A stretch of DNA of 41,999 nucleotides from Chishuiella changwenlii (GTDB lineage: Bacteria > Bacteroidota > Bacteroidia > Flavobacteriales > Weeksellaceae), in the NCBI RefSeq assembly GCF_900142565.1, contig NZ_FRBH01000016.1, positions 1-41,999 on the forward strand. The letters run 5' to 3'. A program made the translations under genes and the position numbers. This document shows positions 8,764 to 17,669 of this stretch, in pieces (the stretch's first letter is position 1; each line of letters begins with the position of its first letter). The notes under the pieces are model-generated. The model saw only the letters and a list, made by a program, of their open reading frames with translations, was not told the DNA's origin and did not search any database.

Positions 8764-10104
8764 TTAGTTTGAAATATTATATTTTTCTAATTTTCTGTAC
8801 AATGAAGCACGAGAAATTCCTAAATCTTCTGCTGTTTTTGTAATATTTCCATCAAAGAAAAGCAAGCGTTCTACTATTTTCTGTTTTTCTATTTCGTTTA
8901 AATTATTTGTATTTTTTGAATGAGTTGAAGGAAGAAAATAATCAAACCCCAGATTCTCTAAAGTAATTTCGTCATTCTCTGCTAAAATAATTGCACGTTC
9001 TACACGGTTTTGTAATTCACGAATATTTCCGTTCCATTCATAATGCTGTAATTGATTTAGAATTTCTTCATTTATATTCGGAATATCCATTTCGTACTTA
9101 TTGGCATAAATTTCTATAAAATAATGTAGAAGAGGAATAATGTCTTCTTTTCTTTCGTTTAAATTCGGCATTTTTACAGAAATCGCATTAATACGGTAAT
9201 ACAAATCTTCTCTAAAAAGTCCTTGCTCCACAGCTTTTTCTAAATTCGTGTTAGTAGCAGTAATTAATCTAAAATCTACTTTACGAGATTTACTTTCACC
9301 TAATCGAATAATTTCTTTATTCTGAATAACCTGAAGGAGTTTCGCTTGTAGATGTAAGGGAATATTTCCTATTTCATCAAGAAAAATTGTTCCTCCATTT
9401 GCAGCTTCAAAACGACCAATTGTATCTTGTTTAGCATCTGTAAAAGCACCTTTTGCATAGCCAAATAATTCACTTTCGAATAAGTTTTCGTTTAGTGCGC
9501 CCAAATCGACATGTATAAATTGTTCTGTTTTACGATTAGAATTTTCGTGTATAGATTTAGCTAAAGCAGATTTTCCTGTTCCATTTTCACCCAAAATTAA
9601 AACGTTAGCATCTGTCTTAGCGACTTTATCTGTTATTTTGTAAACTTTTTCCATTGAAGAAGAGCGACCAACAAAAAGAGATTTTTCTTTAACTTCTACA
9701 ATTTGTTTTGCTTTTCTATGTTGTTTAATAGCATCTTTTATTAAATCAATTAATTTTTGATTATCCCATGGTTTTAATAAATAATCAATTGCACCTAATT
9801 TTAAACTTTCAACAGCAGTTTCAACACTTCCATAAGATGTCATTAAAATAACTTTTGTCTTAGGTTTTAATAAAAGAATTTCTTTTAACCAGAAAACACC
9901 TTCTTTTCCATCTTCATATCCAGTTCTAAAATTCATATCCATTAAAACAACATCTATTTCATTTTCTAATAGAATTTCTGGAATATTTTTAGGGTTAGAA
10001 CATGTTATAATTGTTTCAAAAAGTCTTTTCAAAAGCAATTTACCAGCGATTAAAATCTCTTCCTGATCGTCAATTATTAGAATTGTAGCCTGTGTTTTTT
10101 TCAT
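8764..10104 (-). CDS. Sigma54-dependent NtrC-family response regulator
   Basis: Receiver domain (acidic pair Asp12-Asp13, phospho-acceptor Asp56), AAA+ domain with a Walker A variant GENGTGKSALA and the sigma54-contact loop as GAFTDA instead of GAFTGA, and a C-terminal Fis-type helix-turn-helix ending SRASLYRKLEKY. The frame stays open to an ATG at 10137, but I choose the ATG at 10104. That start gives the usual receiver beginning (MKKTQATILIIDDQ), and the longer form would run through an operator dyad. Length from here is 446. It likely activates the divergent efflux operon from the paired dyads at 10132-10169 (inference from site layout). Confidence 0.92.
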   Translation of the reverse strand: MKKTQATILIIDDQEEILIAGKLLLKRLFETIITCSNPKNIPEILLENEIDVVLMDMNFRTGYEDGKEGVFWLKEILLLKPKTKVILMTSYGSVETAVESLKLGAIDYLLKPWDNQKLIDLIKDAIKQHRKAKQIVEVKEKSLFVGRSSSMEKVYKITDKVAKTDANVLILGENGTGKSALAKSIHENSNRKTEQFIHVDLGALNENLFESELFGYAKGAFTDAKQDTIGRFEAANGGTIFLDEIGNIPLHLQAKLLQVIQNKEIIRLGESKSRKVDFRLITATNTNLEKAVEQGLFREDLYYRINAISVKMPNLNERKEDIIPLLHYFIEIYANKYEMDIPNINEEILNQLQHYEWNGNIRELQNRVERAIILAENDEITLENLGFDYFLPSTHSKNTNNLNEIEKQKIVERLLFFDGNITKTAEDLGISRASLYRKLEKYNISN

Positions 10105-10131
10105 TTTAGTTTTGTTCGTGTGTACCATTCT

Positions 10132-10169
10132 GAACAATTTACTGTTCGTTTTCGGACAGTTGATTGTTC
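10132..10169. promoter_or_regulatory. Two tandem 16-bp dyads: probable NtrC-type enhancer (UAS)
   Basis: Site 1 is GAACAATTTACTGTTC (10132-10147), an inverted repeat GAACA-N6-TGTTC. Site 2 is GGACAGTTGATTGTTC (10154-10169), GGACA-N6-TGTTC. Their centres are 22 bp apart, about two helix turns, and the sites are about 90-100 bp upstream of the predicted start of the sigma54-like promoter at 10222. This is the classic arrangement for an NtrC-family activator, and such a gene lies next door. Confidence 0.75.
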
Positions 10170-10221
10170 ATTCTATTTTCTAAAATTACTCTTATCAATT
10201 GTTTAGAAAATTATAAAATTT

Positions 10222-10237
10222 GGGCACGTTTATTACG
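10222..10237 (+). promoter_or_regulatory. Sigma54-type -24/-12 promoter candidate
   Basis: GGGCACG-N4-TTACG matches the consensus TGGCACG-N4-TTGCW well at -24. The spacing from GG (10223-10224) to the -12 dinucleotide (10235-10236) is exact, but that dinucleotide is AC instead of GC. Transcription would start near 10248, giving a leader of about 49 bases before the efflux operon. Confidence 0.65.
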
Positions 10238-10296
10238 TATTGATAATTAGCAAAATAGCAATATTTAAACAACTATTTTGGTAAATTTAAGAAATA

Positions 10297-11550
10297 ATGG
10301 ATACGAAAATCAAGCAAAAAAATAAAAAATACAAACGCATTGGATTATTGATTTTATCTGCTACAATTTTGGGAGGAAGTAGTTTTTATTTAATGAAAAA
10401 ACCTCGAGTATTAAAAGTAGACAGAAATGAATTAACAGTAAAAGAGGTAACAGAAGAAAACTTTGAAGATTTTGTAATTTTTCAAGGACAATTAGAACCC
10501 ATCAATTCTATTTTAATTAATGTTGTAGAAGGAGGTTCTGTTCAAGAAATTTTTGTAGAAAACGGAGAAATGTTAACCAAAGGAATGCCAATTGCTCGTT
10601 TGTACAATCCCAATACAGAACTCAATTTCTTAACACAAGAAACGGCAATTATAGAGCAAATGAATCAGTTGAATGTAGCCAAACTATCTATAAGAAATCA
10701 GGAGTTGGATATGTCGAAAGATTTTGTTGCGATAGAACACGATTACAACCAATCAAAATTAGATTACGAACTCAATAAAAAATTATATGACCGTGAGGTT
10801 TTAGCTAAAAACGAATGGGAAACTGCACAAGAAAAATTAAGATTCCAGAAAGAGCGAAAAGGAATTATACAGAAAACTCTAATAAAAGAAAAAGAATCAA
10901 ATAATATACAATTACGTCAAATAGACGAAGCATTAAATATTATGCGTAAAAGTTTGTCTACTTTAAGACAAAATAAAAAGAATTTTCTAGTGTTAGCGCC
11001 AGCAACAGGAAGATTAAGTTCGTTTGAATCGACTTTAGGACAGTCAATAGAAGCAAGTAAAAGTATAGGAAAAATAGATATTCTTAGTGGCTACAAATTA
11101 GTTGCAATGGTAGATGAATATTACTTAGATAGAATACAAGTCAATCAATACGGGCAAATTGAAATGAAAGGAAAAATTATCAAAGTAAAAGTGACTAAAA
11201 TTTCTCCAGAAATAAAAGCAGGGAAATTTAAAACAGAACTAGAGTTTATAGATAAAATTCCATCTAATTTGCAAGAAGGATTGTCCGTTGGTGTAAAACT
11301 AATTTTATCAGAAAAGGAAAAGAAATTAGTTATTCCAAAAGGCTCTTTTTATTCAACAACACAAGGTAAATGGATTTTTGTTGTGAATGATAACAAAGCG
11401 ACAAGAAGAAAAATAGAACTAGGAAGAGAAAACCCAGCGTATTACGAAATAAATTCTGGATTAAAATCTGGTGAAAAAGTAATTATTTCAAATTACGAAG
11501 ATTATAAAGATGTACAAGAATTAGCAATAAAAAATAACAGCAATGATTAA
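10297..11550 (+). CDS. Efflux membrane fusion protein (HlyD/MacA-like periplasmic adaptor)
   Basis: 417-residue adaptor that would bridge the inner-membrane transporter and the TolC channel. A single N-terminal membrane anchor (about 15-33) follows a Lys-rich start. A split lipoyl/biotinyl-like domain (GGSVQEIFVENGEMLTKGMPIARL, then LAPATGRLSS) flanks a long coiled-coil hairpin (about 110-230), followed by beta-barrel and membrane-proximal domains. It is the first gene of a four-gene operon and its last 8 bases overlap the ATPase gene. The substrate is not evident from sequence. Confidence 0.92.
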   Translation: MDTKIKQKNKKYKRIGLLILSATILGGSSFYLMKKPRVLKVDRNELTVKEVTEENFEDFVIFQGQLEPINSILINVVEGGSVQEIFVENGEMLTKGMPIARLYNPNTELNFLTQETAIIEQMNQLNVAKLSIRNQELDMSKDFVAIEHDYNQSKLDYELNKKLYDREVLAKNEWETAQEKLRFQKERKGIIQKTLIKEKESNNIQLRQIDEALNIMRKSLSTLRQNKKNFLVLAPATGRLSSFESTLGQSIEASKSIGKIDILSGYKLVAMVDEYYLDRIQVNQYGQIEMKGKIIKVKVTKISPEIKAGKFKTELEFIDKIPSNLQEGLSVGVKLILSEKEKKLVIPKGSFYSTTQGKWIFVVNDNKATRRKIELGRENPAYYEINSGLKSGEKVIISNYEDYKDVQELAIKNNSND

Positions 11551-12253
11551 AATAGAAAACCTTTCGAAAATATTTGTAACAGAAGAAGTTCAAACAAAAG
11601 CATTAAATGGAGTTAGTTTAACTATTAATTCAGGAGAGTTTGTTTCTATCATGGGACCATCTGGTTGTGGTAAATCGACATTATTAAACATTATAGGATT
11701 ATTAGATTCTTTTAACGAGGGTAGTTATTTAATCAATAATCAAGAAATGGCGAATATTACTGAATCTAAAAGAGCAACAGTTAGAAAAGAGAATATTGGA
11801 TTTATTTTTCAGAATTTTAATTTAATTGATGAGCTTTCGGTTTATGATAATATAGAATTACCAATGATTTATGCAAAAGTTTCTAGTTCCGAAAGAAAAA
11901 AACGTGTACAAGAAATTGCAGAAAAACTAAATATCGTACATCGTTTACAACACTTTCCTCAACAACTTTCTGGTGGTCAGCAACAGCGTGTTGCAGTAGC
12001 AAGAGCATTGGTTATAAATCCTAAAATTATTTTAGCAGATGAGCCAACAGGAAATTTAGATAGTACAAATGGAAACGAAGTAATGGAATTACTAACAGAT
12101 TTACATGCGCAAGGAGCAACAATTTTAATGGTGACACACTCTTCTCATGATGCTGCATTTTCTGAAAAAGTTATTACCATGAAAGATGGTGAGATTCTTT
12201 CGACAAAAGTGAATCAAAAAGATGTGAATTTCTTTGAAAAAACTGAGATCTAA
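11543..12253 (+). CDS. ABC transporter ATPase (MacB/LolD type)
   Basis: 236-residue nucleotide-binding subunit. It has Walker A GPSGCGKST (38-46), a Q-loop in IFQNFNLIDELSVYDNIELP, signature LSGGQQQRVAVARAL, Walker B IILADEPTGNLDS, and the switch His in VTHSSHD. The LolD/MacB type couples ATP hydrolysis to movement of the FtsX-fold permease encoded next; it does not pump through the membrane itself. The start overlaps the adaptor gene and the stop is 6 bases before the permease gene. Confidence 0.95.
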   Translation: MIKIENLSKIFVTEEVQTKALNGVSLTINSGEFVSIMGPSGCGKSTLLNIIGLLDSFNEGSYLINNQEMANITESKRATVRKENIGFIFQNFNLIDELSVYDNIELPMIYAKVSSSERKKRVQEIAEKLNIVHRLQHFPQQLSGGQQQRVAVARALVINPKIILADEPTGNLDSTNGNEVMELLTDLHAQGATILMVTHSSHDAAFSEKVITMKDGEILSTKVNQKDVNFFEKTEI

Positions 12254-12259
12254 TTTATT

Positions 12260-14680
12260 ATGCTAAAAAATTGGTTTAAAATATATATACATAATGCCAT
12301 TAAGAATAAATGGTTTACGTTTTTAACGATTATTGGATTGGCAATAGGAATTGCGGGTGTTATTTTTTCGACATTATATTGGAAAGATGAAACAAGTTAC
12401 GATCAATGGAATCCAGATAAAGATCGCATTTACGAAACGCTATCTGTATTTCCTATCGCTGGAGAAGAATGGCCAACCAGTGTGGAGCCTTTACCACGTT
12501 ATTTGAAAGAAAAGTCAGATAAAGTAGAAAATTATTGTTGGTTTGAAGGTTGGTATGGTAAAGAAACTTTTTATGTTGATCAAAAAAAGGTTTATATAGA
12601 AGGAATTGTTAGTACAGATCAAAATTTTTTCGATTTTATTCCATTCAAATTTATAAAAGGAAATGTAAATGATTTTCGTAAAAACAAATATGGAATTGCA
12701 TTAGAAGAAAGCGAAGCAATTAAAATTTTTGGTAATGAAAATCCAGTTGGGAAAATCTTAACCAACTATGATGGACGAAAGATGCCAATTTATGGCGTTT
12801 TTAAAGGAAATAAATTTAGTGGATTTCAACCTAAAATTGTTATTTCTAATATTTACACTCGTTTTGATGATATTAAAGATAATTGGGGAGCTTATGGTCC
12901 TGGATTATTGATAAAGCTTAAAGATTCTAAATATAAATCAGAAATAGAAAAATTAGGAACAGATTTATTTTATGAAAATAGTACCCTAAAAAATGCCAAA
13001 GCAGAAGGTATAGCTGTTGAAGAATTTTTAAAAATTTATGAGCCTGTAAAAGTAAAATTTCAAGCTTTAAAAGATTCTAGGTTAAATGCTAAAGTATCAA
13101 AACTTCCAGAAGGAATGGGGAATAAGCTGTTTTTGCAAATTAACTTAGGATTATCTTATCTCATTTTAATTTTATCGATGATTAACTATGTTAATTTATC
13201 TACAGCACAAGCAATACGAAGAGCAAAAGAAGTTGGTATTAGAAAAATTGTTGGAGCATCTAAGCGTAATATTATTTTACAGTTTATGATAGAAACTATT
13301 ATAACAACAGTTTTAGCATTTTTTGTAGCATTGGCTTTAGTAGAAGTAGGATTGTCAAGTTATAATCAATTAATTAATAAAAATTTAGAAATTGATATTA
13401 TTGATTTTATACCCAATTTAATTCTCATTTTTACTATTGTGGTTGTGATTGCTGGAATATTTCCTGCTATTTATGTTTCGAATTTCAAAGAATTAAACGT
13501 TTTAAAAGGGAATTTTTCACGAAGTAAAAATGGTATTTGGTTAAGAAATGCTATGCTAGTTTTGCAGTTTTCTATTGCAACATTTTTTATTGTAGGAGGT
13601 ACATTTATTATTCAGCAAATGAATTATTTATCGAATAAAGATTTAGGCTTTTCTGGAGATCAAATTATTAGTATACGATTTAGAAGACAAGATTTAGGTG
13701 AGCGGAAATTTGATTTTTATAAAAGCTTTCAACAAGATTTATTAAAAGTAAAAGGTGTACAAGATGTTAATGCAACAGTATTCACATTTGGTTCTAGTAA
13801 TGCAGGTTCTAATACAAGTTTTAGAGTAAAAGACAAACAATTAATTACAGAAAATATGGCGATGGATTTTGGTTTTCTTAATATGATGAAAATAAATGTT
13901 ATCGAAGGAAGAGATTTAAATCCTACCATTTCATCTGATACCATCTCCAATGTTTTGATTAACGAAACGGCTAAAAAATATTTTGGTGAAACATTAAAAA
14001 TAAATGATGAATTTTATTGGAATGATCAAAAACTAAAATTAGTTGGTGTAACAAAAGATTTTAATTTAGGAGAACCACAATTGAAAATAAAACCTATGAT
14101 GTTTTTCAATTTTAAAGTTGTAAAATGGTTGAGTGCTAATGTGGATAATATACTTATTAAAGTAGATGCAAAAGACACCCAACAAACAATTGATAATATC
14201 GAGAAATTTTGGAAAGCAAAAGTAGACCAAGATTATCCTTTCGAATATGAATTTATTAATAAGCAATTTGCTCGTTCTTATGAAAATTACACAAAGCAAG
14301 AACAAATGTTTAAAATTCTAAATGTTATTGTAATCACCATAGCCTTATTCGGATTATTTGCATTGTCATCTTATACGATAGAACGTAAATACAAAGAAAT
14401 TGCTATACGCAAAGTTTTAGGAGCAGAAACGGGATCGTTATTAAAAATTCTTTCTAAACAATATATTTATTTATCTATAATTGGTTTTACCATTGCAGTT
14501 GTACCTAGTTATCTTTTTGTTCAAAAATGGTTAGATAGTTTTGTTTACAGAATAGATATTTCTATTTGGGTTTATGTATTGGCCTTTGTTTTATTATTAA
14601 CCTTAACGCTTTGTGTTGTTTTATTAAAAGCCTACAATGCAACAAGAATTAATATCCTCAATTATTTAAAATACGAATAA
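12260..14680 (+). CDS. ABC transporter permease with two MacB/FtsX modules
   Basis: 806-residue permease of the kind common in Bacteroidota. It has an N-terminal helix (about 18-38), a large periplasmic MacB core domain, and a first FtsX triple-helix block (about 285-410) with TQAIRRAKEVGIRKIVGASK. A second periplasmic domain and second FtsX block (about 690-800) carry SSYTIERKYKEIAIRKVLGAE. The duplicated 'EVGIRK.GA' loops are coupling helices that contact the ATPase. Only one base separates its stop from the TolC-like gene. Mechanotransmission rather than classical transport is known for the family; the substrate is unknown. Confidence 0.93.
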   Translation: MLKNWFKIYIHNAIKNKWFTFLTIIGLAIGIAGVIFSTLYWKDETSYDQWNPDKDRIYETLSVFPIAGEEWPTSVEPLPRYLKEKSDKVENYCWFEGWYGKETFYVDQKKVYIEGIVSTDQNFFDFIPFKFIKGNVNDFRKNKYGIALEESEAIKIFGNENPVGKILTNYDGRKMPIYGVFKGNKFSGFQPKIVISNIYTRFDDIKDNWGAYGPGLLIKLKDSKYKSEIEKLGTDLFYENSTLKNAKAEGIAVEEFLKIYEPVKVKFQALKDSRLNAKVSKLPEGMGNKLFLQINLGLSYLILILSMINYVNLSTAQAIRRAKEVGIRKIVGASKRNIILQFMIETIITTVLAFFVALALVEVGLSSYNQLINKNLEIDIIDFIPNLILIFTIVVVIAGIFPAIYVSNFKELNVLKGNFSRSKNGIWLRNAMLVLQFSIATFFIVGGTFIIQQMNYLSNKDLGFSGDQIISIRFRRQDLGERKFDFYKSFQQDLLKVKGVQDVNATVFTFGSSNAGSNTSFRVKDKQLITENMAMDFGFLNMMKINVIEGRDLNPTISSDTISNVLINETAKKYFGETLKINDEFYWNDQKLKLVGVTKDFNLGEPQLKIKPMMFFNFKVVKWLSANVDNILIKVDAKDTQQTIDNIEKFWKAKVDQDYPFEYEFINKQFARSYENYTKQEQMFKILNVIVITIALFGLFALSSYTIERKYKEIAIRKVLGAETGSLLKILSKQYIYLSIIGFTIAVVPSYLFVQKWLDSFVYRIDISIWVYVLAFVLLLTLTLCVVLLKAYNATRINILNYLKYE

Positions 14681-14681
14681 A

Positions 14682-15971
14682 ATGAAATTAAAGTATTTTT
14701 TATTCATCTGTGTGCTTTTCTGTATAAATGGAAAAGCACAGCAGTTGTCGTTGGAAGATTGTATAAAAATAGGAAAAGAAAATCAGCCCGATTTTAAAAT
14801 ACAAGCTGTAAAAATAGAGCGTGAAAAAACAGAAAAACGTTCTTTTTCTTCTCAGTTTTTACCAAAGATAGATGCATCTGTTACACATGCTTATAATTTC
14901 GGATCATCTATTGATCCATCAACAAACACACGAGAACCATCTAATATTCAGTCGGATAATTTATCTATCAATGCACAAGTTAATTTATTTGATTTCTCGA
15001 AATGGAATCAAACAAAAATTCAAAACTTAAGCATTGAGCTAGAAAAAATGGAATTTCAGATAATTGAAAACCAATACGAGTTATTGGTTTTAGATAAATT
15101 CATGAAAGCTTTAGCTGTCCAGGAATGGCAATTGGTATTAACTAATCAATTAAAAAATGCAGAAAATCAATTAAATAGAATTTCTAAAGAAGTAGAAGAG
15201 GGGAAGCGTCCAAAAAGTGATTGGTATGACATTAATGTAATTTTTCTTCAAGAAAAAAATAACTTAGAAATAGCTAAAAACGATGAGGTTGTAAAGAAAA
15301 CAGAATTAATACAATTACTAAATCAAATGGATTTAGATGTACAAAGTTTAACGTTAGAACAACCCATTTTATTAACTTCATCAGAAATAAGTACTATTAT
15401 TAATGATTATCCAACATTAAGAAAGATAGATTTAAATAACGAAAAGCTTAGTAAAGAGTACACACAATTATTATCTAATTTCTTGCCCAGAGTTTCATTA
15501 AACTATTCTTATGGGACGTTTTATTCTCAGAAAATAAAAAGTTTAGCCGATACAAATTTTAGTTTTGGTAATCAACTAAAAGATAATAAAAGTCAATATG
15601 TTGGAGTCGGTTTTTCAGTTCCGATTTATTCTAGAGGAGATAATAATCAATTGTTACAATTAAATAAAATAGAACAAAACTTAAACAATGAATTAAAACA
15701 GAAAGAAGAAAAACGTTTAAATGATTTAGTAGCAATTGAAACTAAAAAATTACAATTACTAGAAAATTTAGATCAATCCTTGAATGAAGTCTTAAAAGCA
15801 TCCGATCAATCATTAAGCACAACAGAAGCAAAATATATGTTTGATAAAGTCGATGCTTCTGTTTATAAATCCGCTAAAAATCAGGTTTTACAAGCAAATT
15901 ACAGCGAACTAAATAATACATTAGATAAAATTTATATACAATATCAACTTCAAATATTGAGAGGAGAGTAG
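14682..15971 (+). CDS. TolC-family outer membrane efflux channel
   Basis: 429 residues beginning with a clear signal peptide (MKLKYFLFICVLFCINGKAQ). It shows the two-fold repeated pattern of long amphipathic helices and beta strands of the OEP family, for example SLEDCIKIGKENQPDFKI at the start and VGVGFSVPIYSRGDNNQL in the second repeat. It completes the efflux complex with the three genes before it. A very strong terminator follows at 16070. Confidence 0.92.
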   Translation: MKLKYFLFICVLFCINGKAQQLSLEDCIKIGKENQPDFKIQAVKIEREKTEKRSFSSQFLPKIDASVTHAYNFGSSIDPSTNTREPSNIQSDNLSINAQVNLFDFSKWNQTKIQNLSIELEKMEFQIIENQYELLVLDKFMKALAVQEWQLVLTNQLKNAENQLNRISKEVEEGKRPKSDWYDINVIFLQEKNNLEIAKNDEVVKKTELIQLLNQMDLDVQSLTLEQPILLTSSEISTIINDYPTLRKIDLNNEKLSKEYTQLLSNFLPRVSLNYSYGTFYSQKIKSLADTNFSFGNQLKDNKSQYVGVGFSVPIYSRGDNNQLLQLNKIEQNLNNELKQKEEKRLNDLVAIETKKLQLLENLDQSLNEVLKASDQSLSTTEAKYMFDKVDASVYKSAKNQVLQANYSELNNTLDKIYIQYQLQILRGE

Positions 15972-16017
15972 TTGAATACATCTTTAGAAGAATATTGTTA
16001 TTTAATTTTCCCAGATA

Positions 16018-16042
16018 GGGCGAGCATACTTACTACTCGTGT
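16018..16042 (+). repeat. Hairpin element, left copy of island-flanking repeat
   Basis: GGGCGAGCATACTTACTACTCGTG resolves as GCGAGCAT, a spacer, and CTCGTG. The same element occurs at 19601-19620 in the same orientation. Each copy is followed, after 10-30 bases, by a near-identical hairpin based on CAGCTAAATTAGCT. The left copy of the short hairpin is the more degenerate (4 bp plus a wobble pair). Confidence 0.6.
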
Positions 16043-16069
16043 TAAAAAAAAGATAATTTGAAATAAATA

Positions 16070-16100
16070 AAAGCCAGCTAAATTAGCTGGCTTTTGTTAT
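16070..16100 (+). terminator. Terminator after the efflux operon, left copy of repeat
   Basis: A perfect 11-bp stem (AAAGCCAGCTA, 16070-16080, with TAGCTGGCTTT, 16084-16094) and a 3-base loop, followed by TGTTATTTTT. A second, mutated copy stands at 19635-19666 at the other end of the small-gene island. Confidence 0.9.
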
Positions 16101-16203
16101 TTTTCCGACATGTACCGAATCTTGAATAATAATGACTTAAATTTACTTGCTTAAATTTTTGAAAGATTGAGCGTCATATTAATGGAACAAAAGTGTCCTT
16201 ACA

Positions 16204-16404
16204 ATGAGAAAATATATAATTCCAACAATAATTAGTACTATTGTTTTTCTTATAATTATAAGACCAGGAGTTTTTAATTTACTTCCTTATACTATACATG
16301 AATTTTTGTTTAGAAATATAATAGATGAAAGTCTTTTTATTTATACTTTCGATTCAATTTTCAGTATTATAATATGGATAATTATTTATAAAATTTTAAA
16401 ATGA
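16204..16404 (+). CDS. Small two-helix membrane protein, unknown
   Basis: 66 residues that are almost entirely hydrophobic. One helix is at about 4-24 (IIPTIISTIVFLIII) and another at about 45-64 (SLFIYTFDSIFSIIIWIIIYKIL), separated by a short loop. I do not recognise a family. It is the first gene of an array of nine small same-strand genes with gaps of mostly 55-80 bases. The frame is supported by its ATG, its coherent hydrophobic segments and its place in the array, but not by any motif. Confidence 0.55.
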   Translation: MRKYIIPTIISTIVFLIIIRPGVFNLLPYTIHEFLFRNIIDESLFIYTFDSIFSIIIWIIIYKILK

Positions 16405-16462
16405 TTAATATTTTAATACGTTCATTAATAATAAAAGCTATAGACAATAAATGAACTAAAAA

Positions 16463-16714
16463 ATGAGTGAAAAACAACAAATCCTACTTAGAATATTTTC
16501 TTCTATATTAATCAGTTTTTTATTATTCATTATCTTTTCTGTTAAAGATGGTTTATTTATTTTTATTATATTATTATCATTTGTAGGATTAATTGATTCA
16601 TTAAGTATTTTGTTGAAGAGAAAATTTAAAATTTTATTCTTCTCATTAATTTGGTACTTACTTTTAACAAGTTTTTACTATCTACTTATTGATAATGGTT
16701 TTAGGATTATTTAA
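16463..16714 (+). CDS. Small membrane protein, unknown
   Basis: 83 residues with a polar start (MSEKQQ) and three hydrophobic segments: about 9-28 (IFSSILISFLLFIIFSV), 30-48 (LFIFIILLSFVGLIDSL) and 57-75 (FFSLIWYLLLTSFYYLLI). No family recognised. It sits second in the small-gene array. Confidence 0.6.
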   Translation: MSEKQQILLRIFSSILISFLLFIIFSVKDGLFIFIILLSFVGLIDSLSILLKRKFKILFFSLIWYLLLTSFYYLLIDNGFRII

Positions 16715-16774
16715 ATGTAGTATTCAAAAAAATGTTCATTATAAAAAGTCTCATCAGTTGAAATAATTGTAATA

Positions 16775-17131
16775 ATGAAAAAAAAATTAAACTATATTAT
16801 ATTCCACTTTGTTGAATTTCAAAAAAAAGTAGGTAATAATGATATTTCAATATTTACAACATCAGTATTTTTTACAATAATGCTATGGATGAATATTTTA
16901 ACAATATTAAATTATATTCTTATTAAGAATTATTATCCTAATAAAAATTATTTAATTCCAATCATTTTATTTTGTGTAGGATTATTCTTAATTATAAATA
17001 ATTATATCAGAAAAAGGAAGTACGAGAATTATAATTTTGAATCCTCTTTTTTTGGTTATTTGTATTTGTTAATCTATATAATAATTAGTTTTGTATCTTT
17101 TGTATTTAGTGTTGAATTATTAAGAGCATAA
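16775..17131 (+). CDS. Small membrane protein, unknown
   Basis: 118 residues. A soluble start containing FVEFQKKVGNNDIS is followed by three predicted helices (about 28-48, 55-75 and 90-113). No family recognised. The three membrane proteins at the start of the island share topology but no clear sequence similarity. Confidence 0.6.
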   Translation: MKKKLNYIIFHFVEFQKKVGNNDISIFTTSVFFTIMLWMNILTILNYILIKNYYPNKNYLIPIILFCVGLFLIINNYIRKRKYENYNFESSFFGYLYLLIYIIISFVSFVFSVELLRA

Positions 17132-17199
17132 TAGTAATTTTTCTAATAAGTAATTGTTATATAATTATTTATTGTTTTAATAAATTAAAATATGAGATA

Positions 17200-17595
17200 A
17201 TGGAAAATATATATAGGCTAATCTTATTATTTATTTTTTTAAGTTCATGTAATAGTACTTGTGCACATAAGAATATTGAGGTTAGTGAATTACTTAGTAT
17301 TGCAGCTGAAAAAAAATCTATTGATTATTGTAAATTATTAAACTCGGCTTTATCTGGAAATGAAGATTCAATAAAAGAAATTTCTTTATTAGAATTTGAC
17401 GATGCTGTTGGATACGATCATGGAAGTGTTATTGTCGATTTAATTTTAGAAATAGGGGAAGAGAAATATTTAAGATCAATTTTTATGATAAGTAAAGAAG
17501 AAAAATATTTAATTAACTCTTACTTAGATGTTGGTTTGATTTATGGAAATAATCCTAAAGTAGATAAGAAAGATTTAAAAAAGTATCTTTCCTAA
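17200..17595 (+). CDS. Putative lipoprotein, unknown
   Basis: 131 residues. The signal peptide ends in FLSSC, so Cys17 would be lipidated. The mature part is helical and acidic (SELLSIAAEKKSIDYCKLLNSALSGNEDSIKEIS), with a short repeat-like helical feel reminiscent of proteins that bind a partner rather than catalyse. No family recognised. Exported lipoproteins in small-gene arrays are often immunity proteins (inference only). Confidence 0.65.
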   Translation: MENIYRLILLFIFLSSCNSTCAHKNIEVSELLSIAAEKKSIDYCKLLNSALSGNEDSIKEISLLEFDDAVGYDHGSVIVDLILEIGEEKYLRSIFMISKEEKYLINSYLDVGLIYGNNPKVDKKDLKKYLS

Positions 17596-17669
17596 AATAT
17601 ATGATTTTTTAAAAAGATAGAGAATAGAAAGTATATATTTTGATTCAACTGTAATATACAAAAAAGAAG

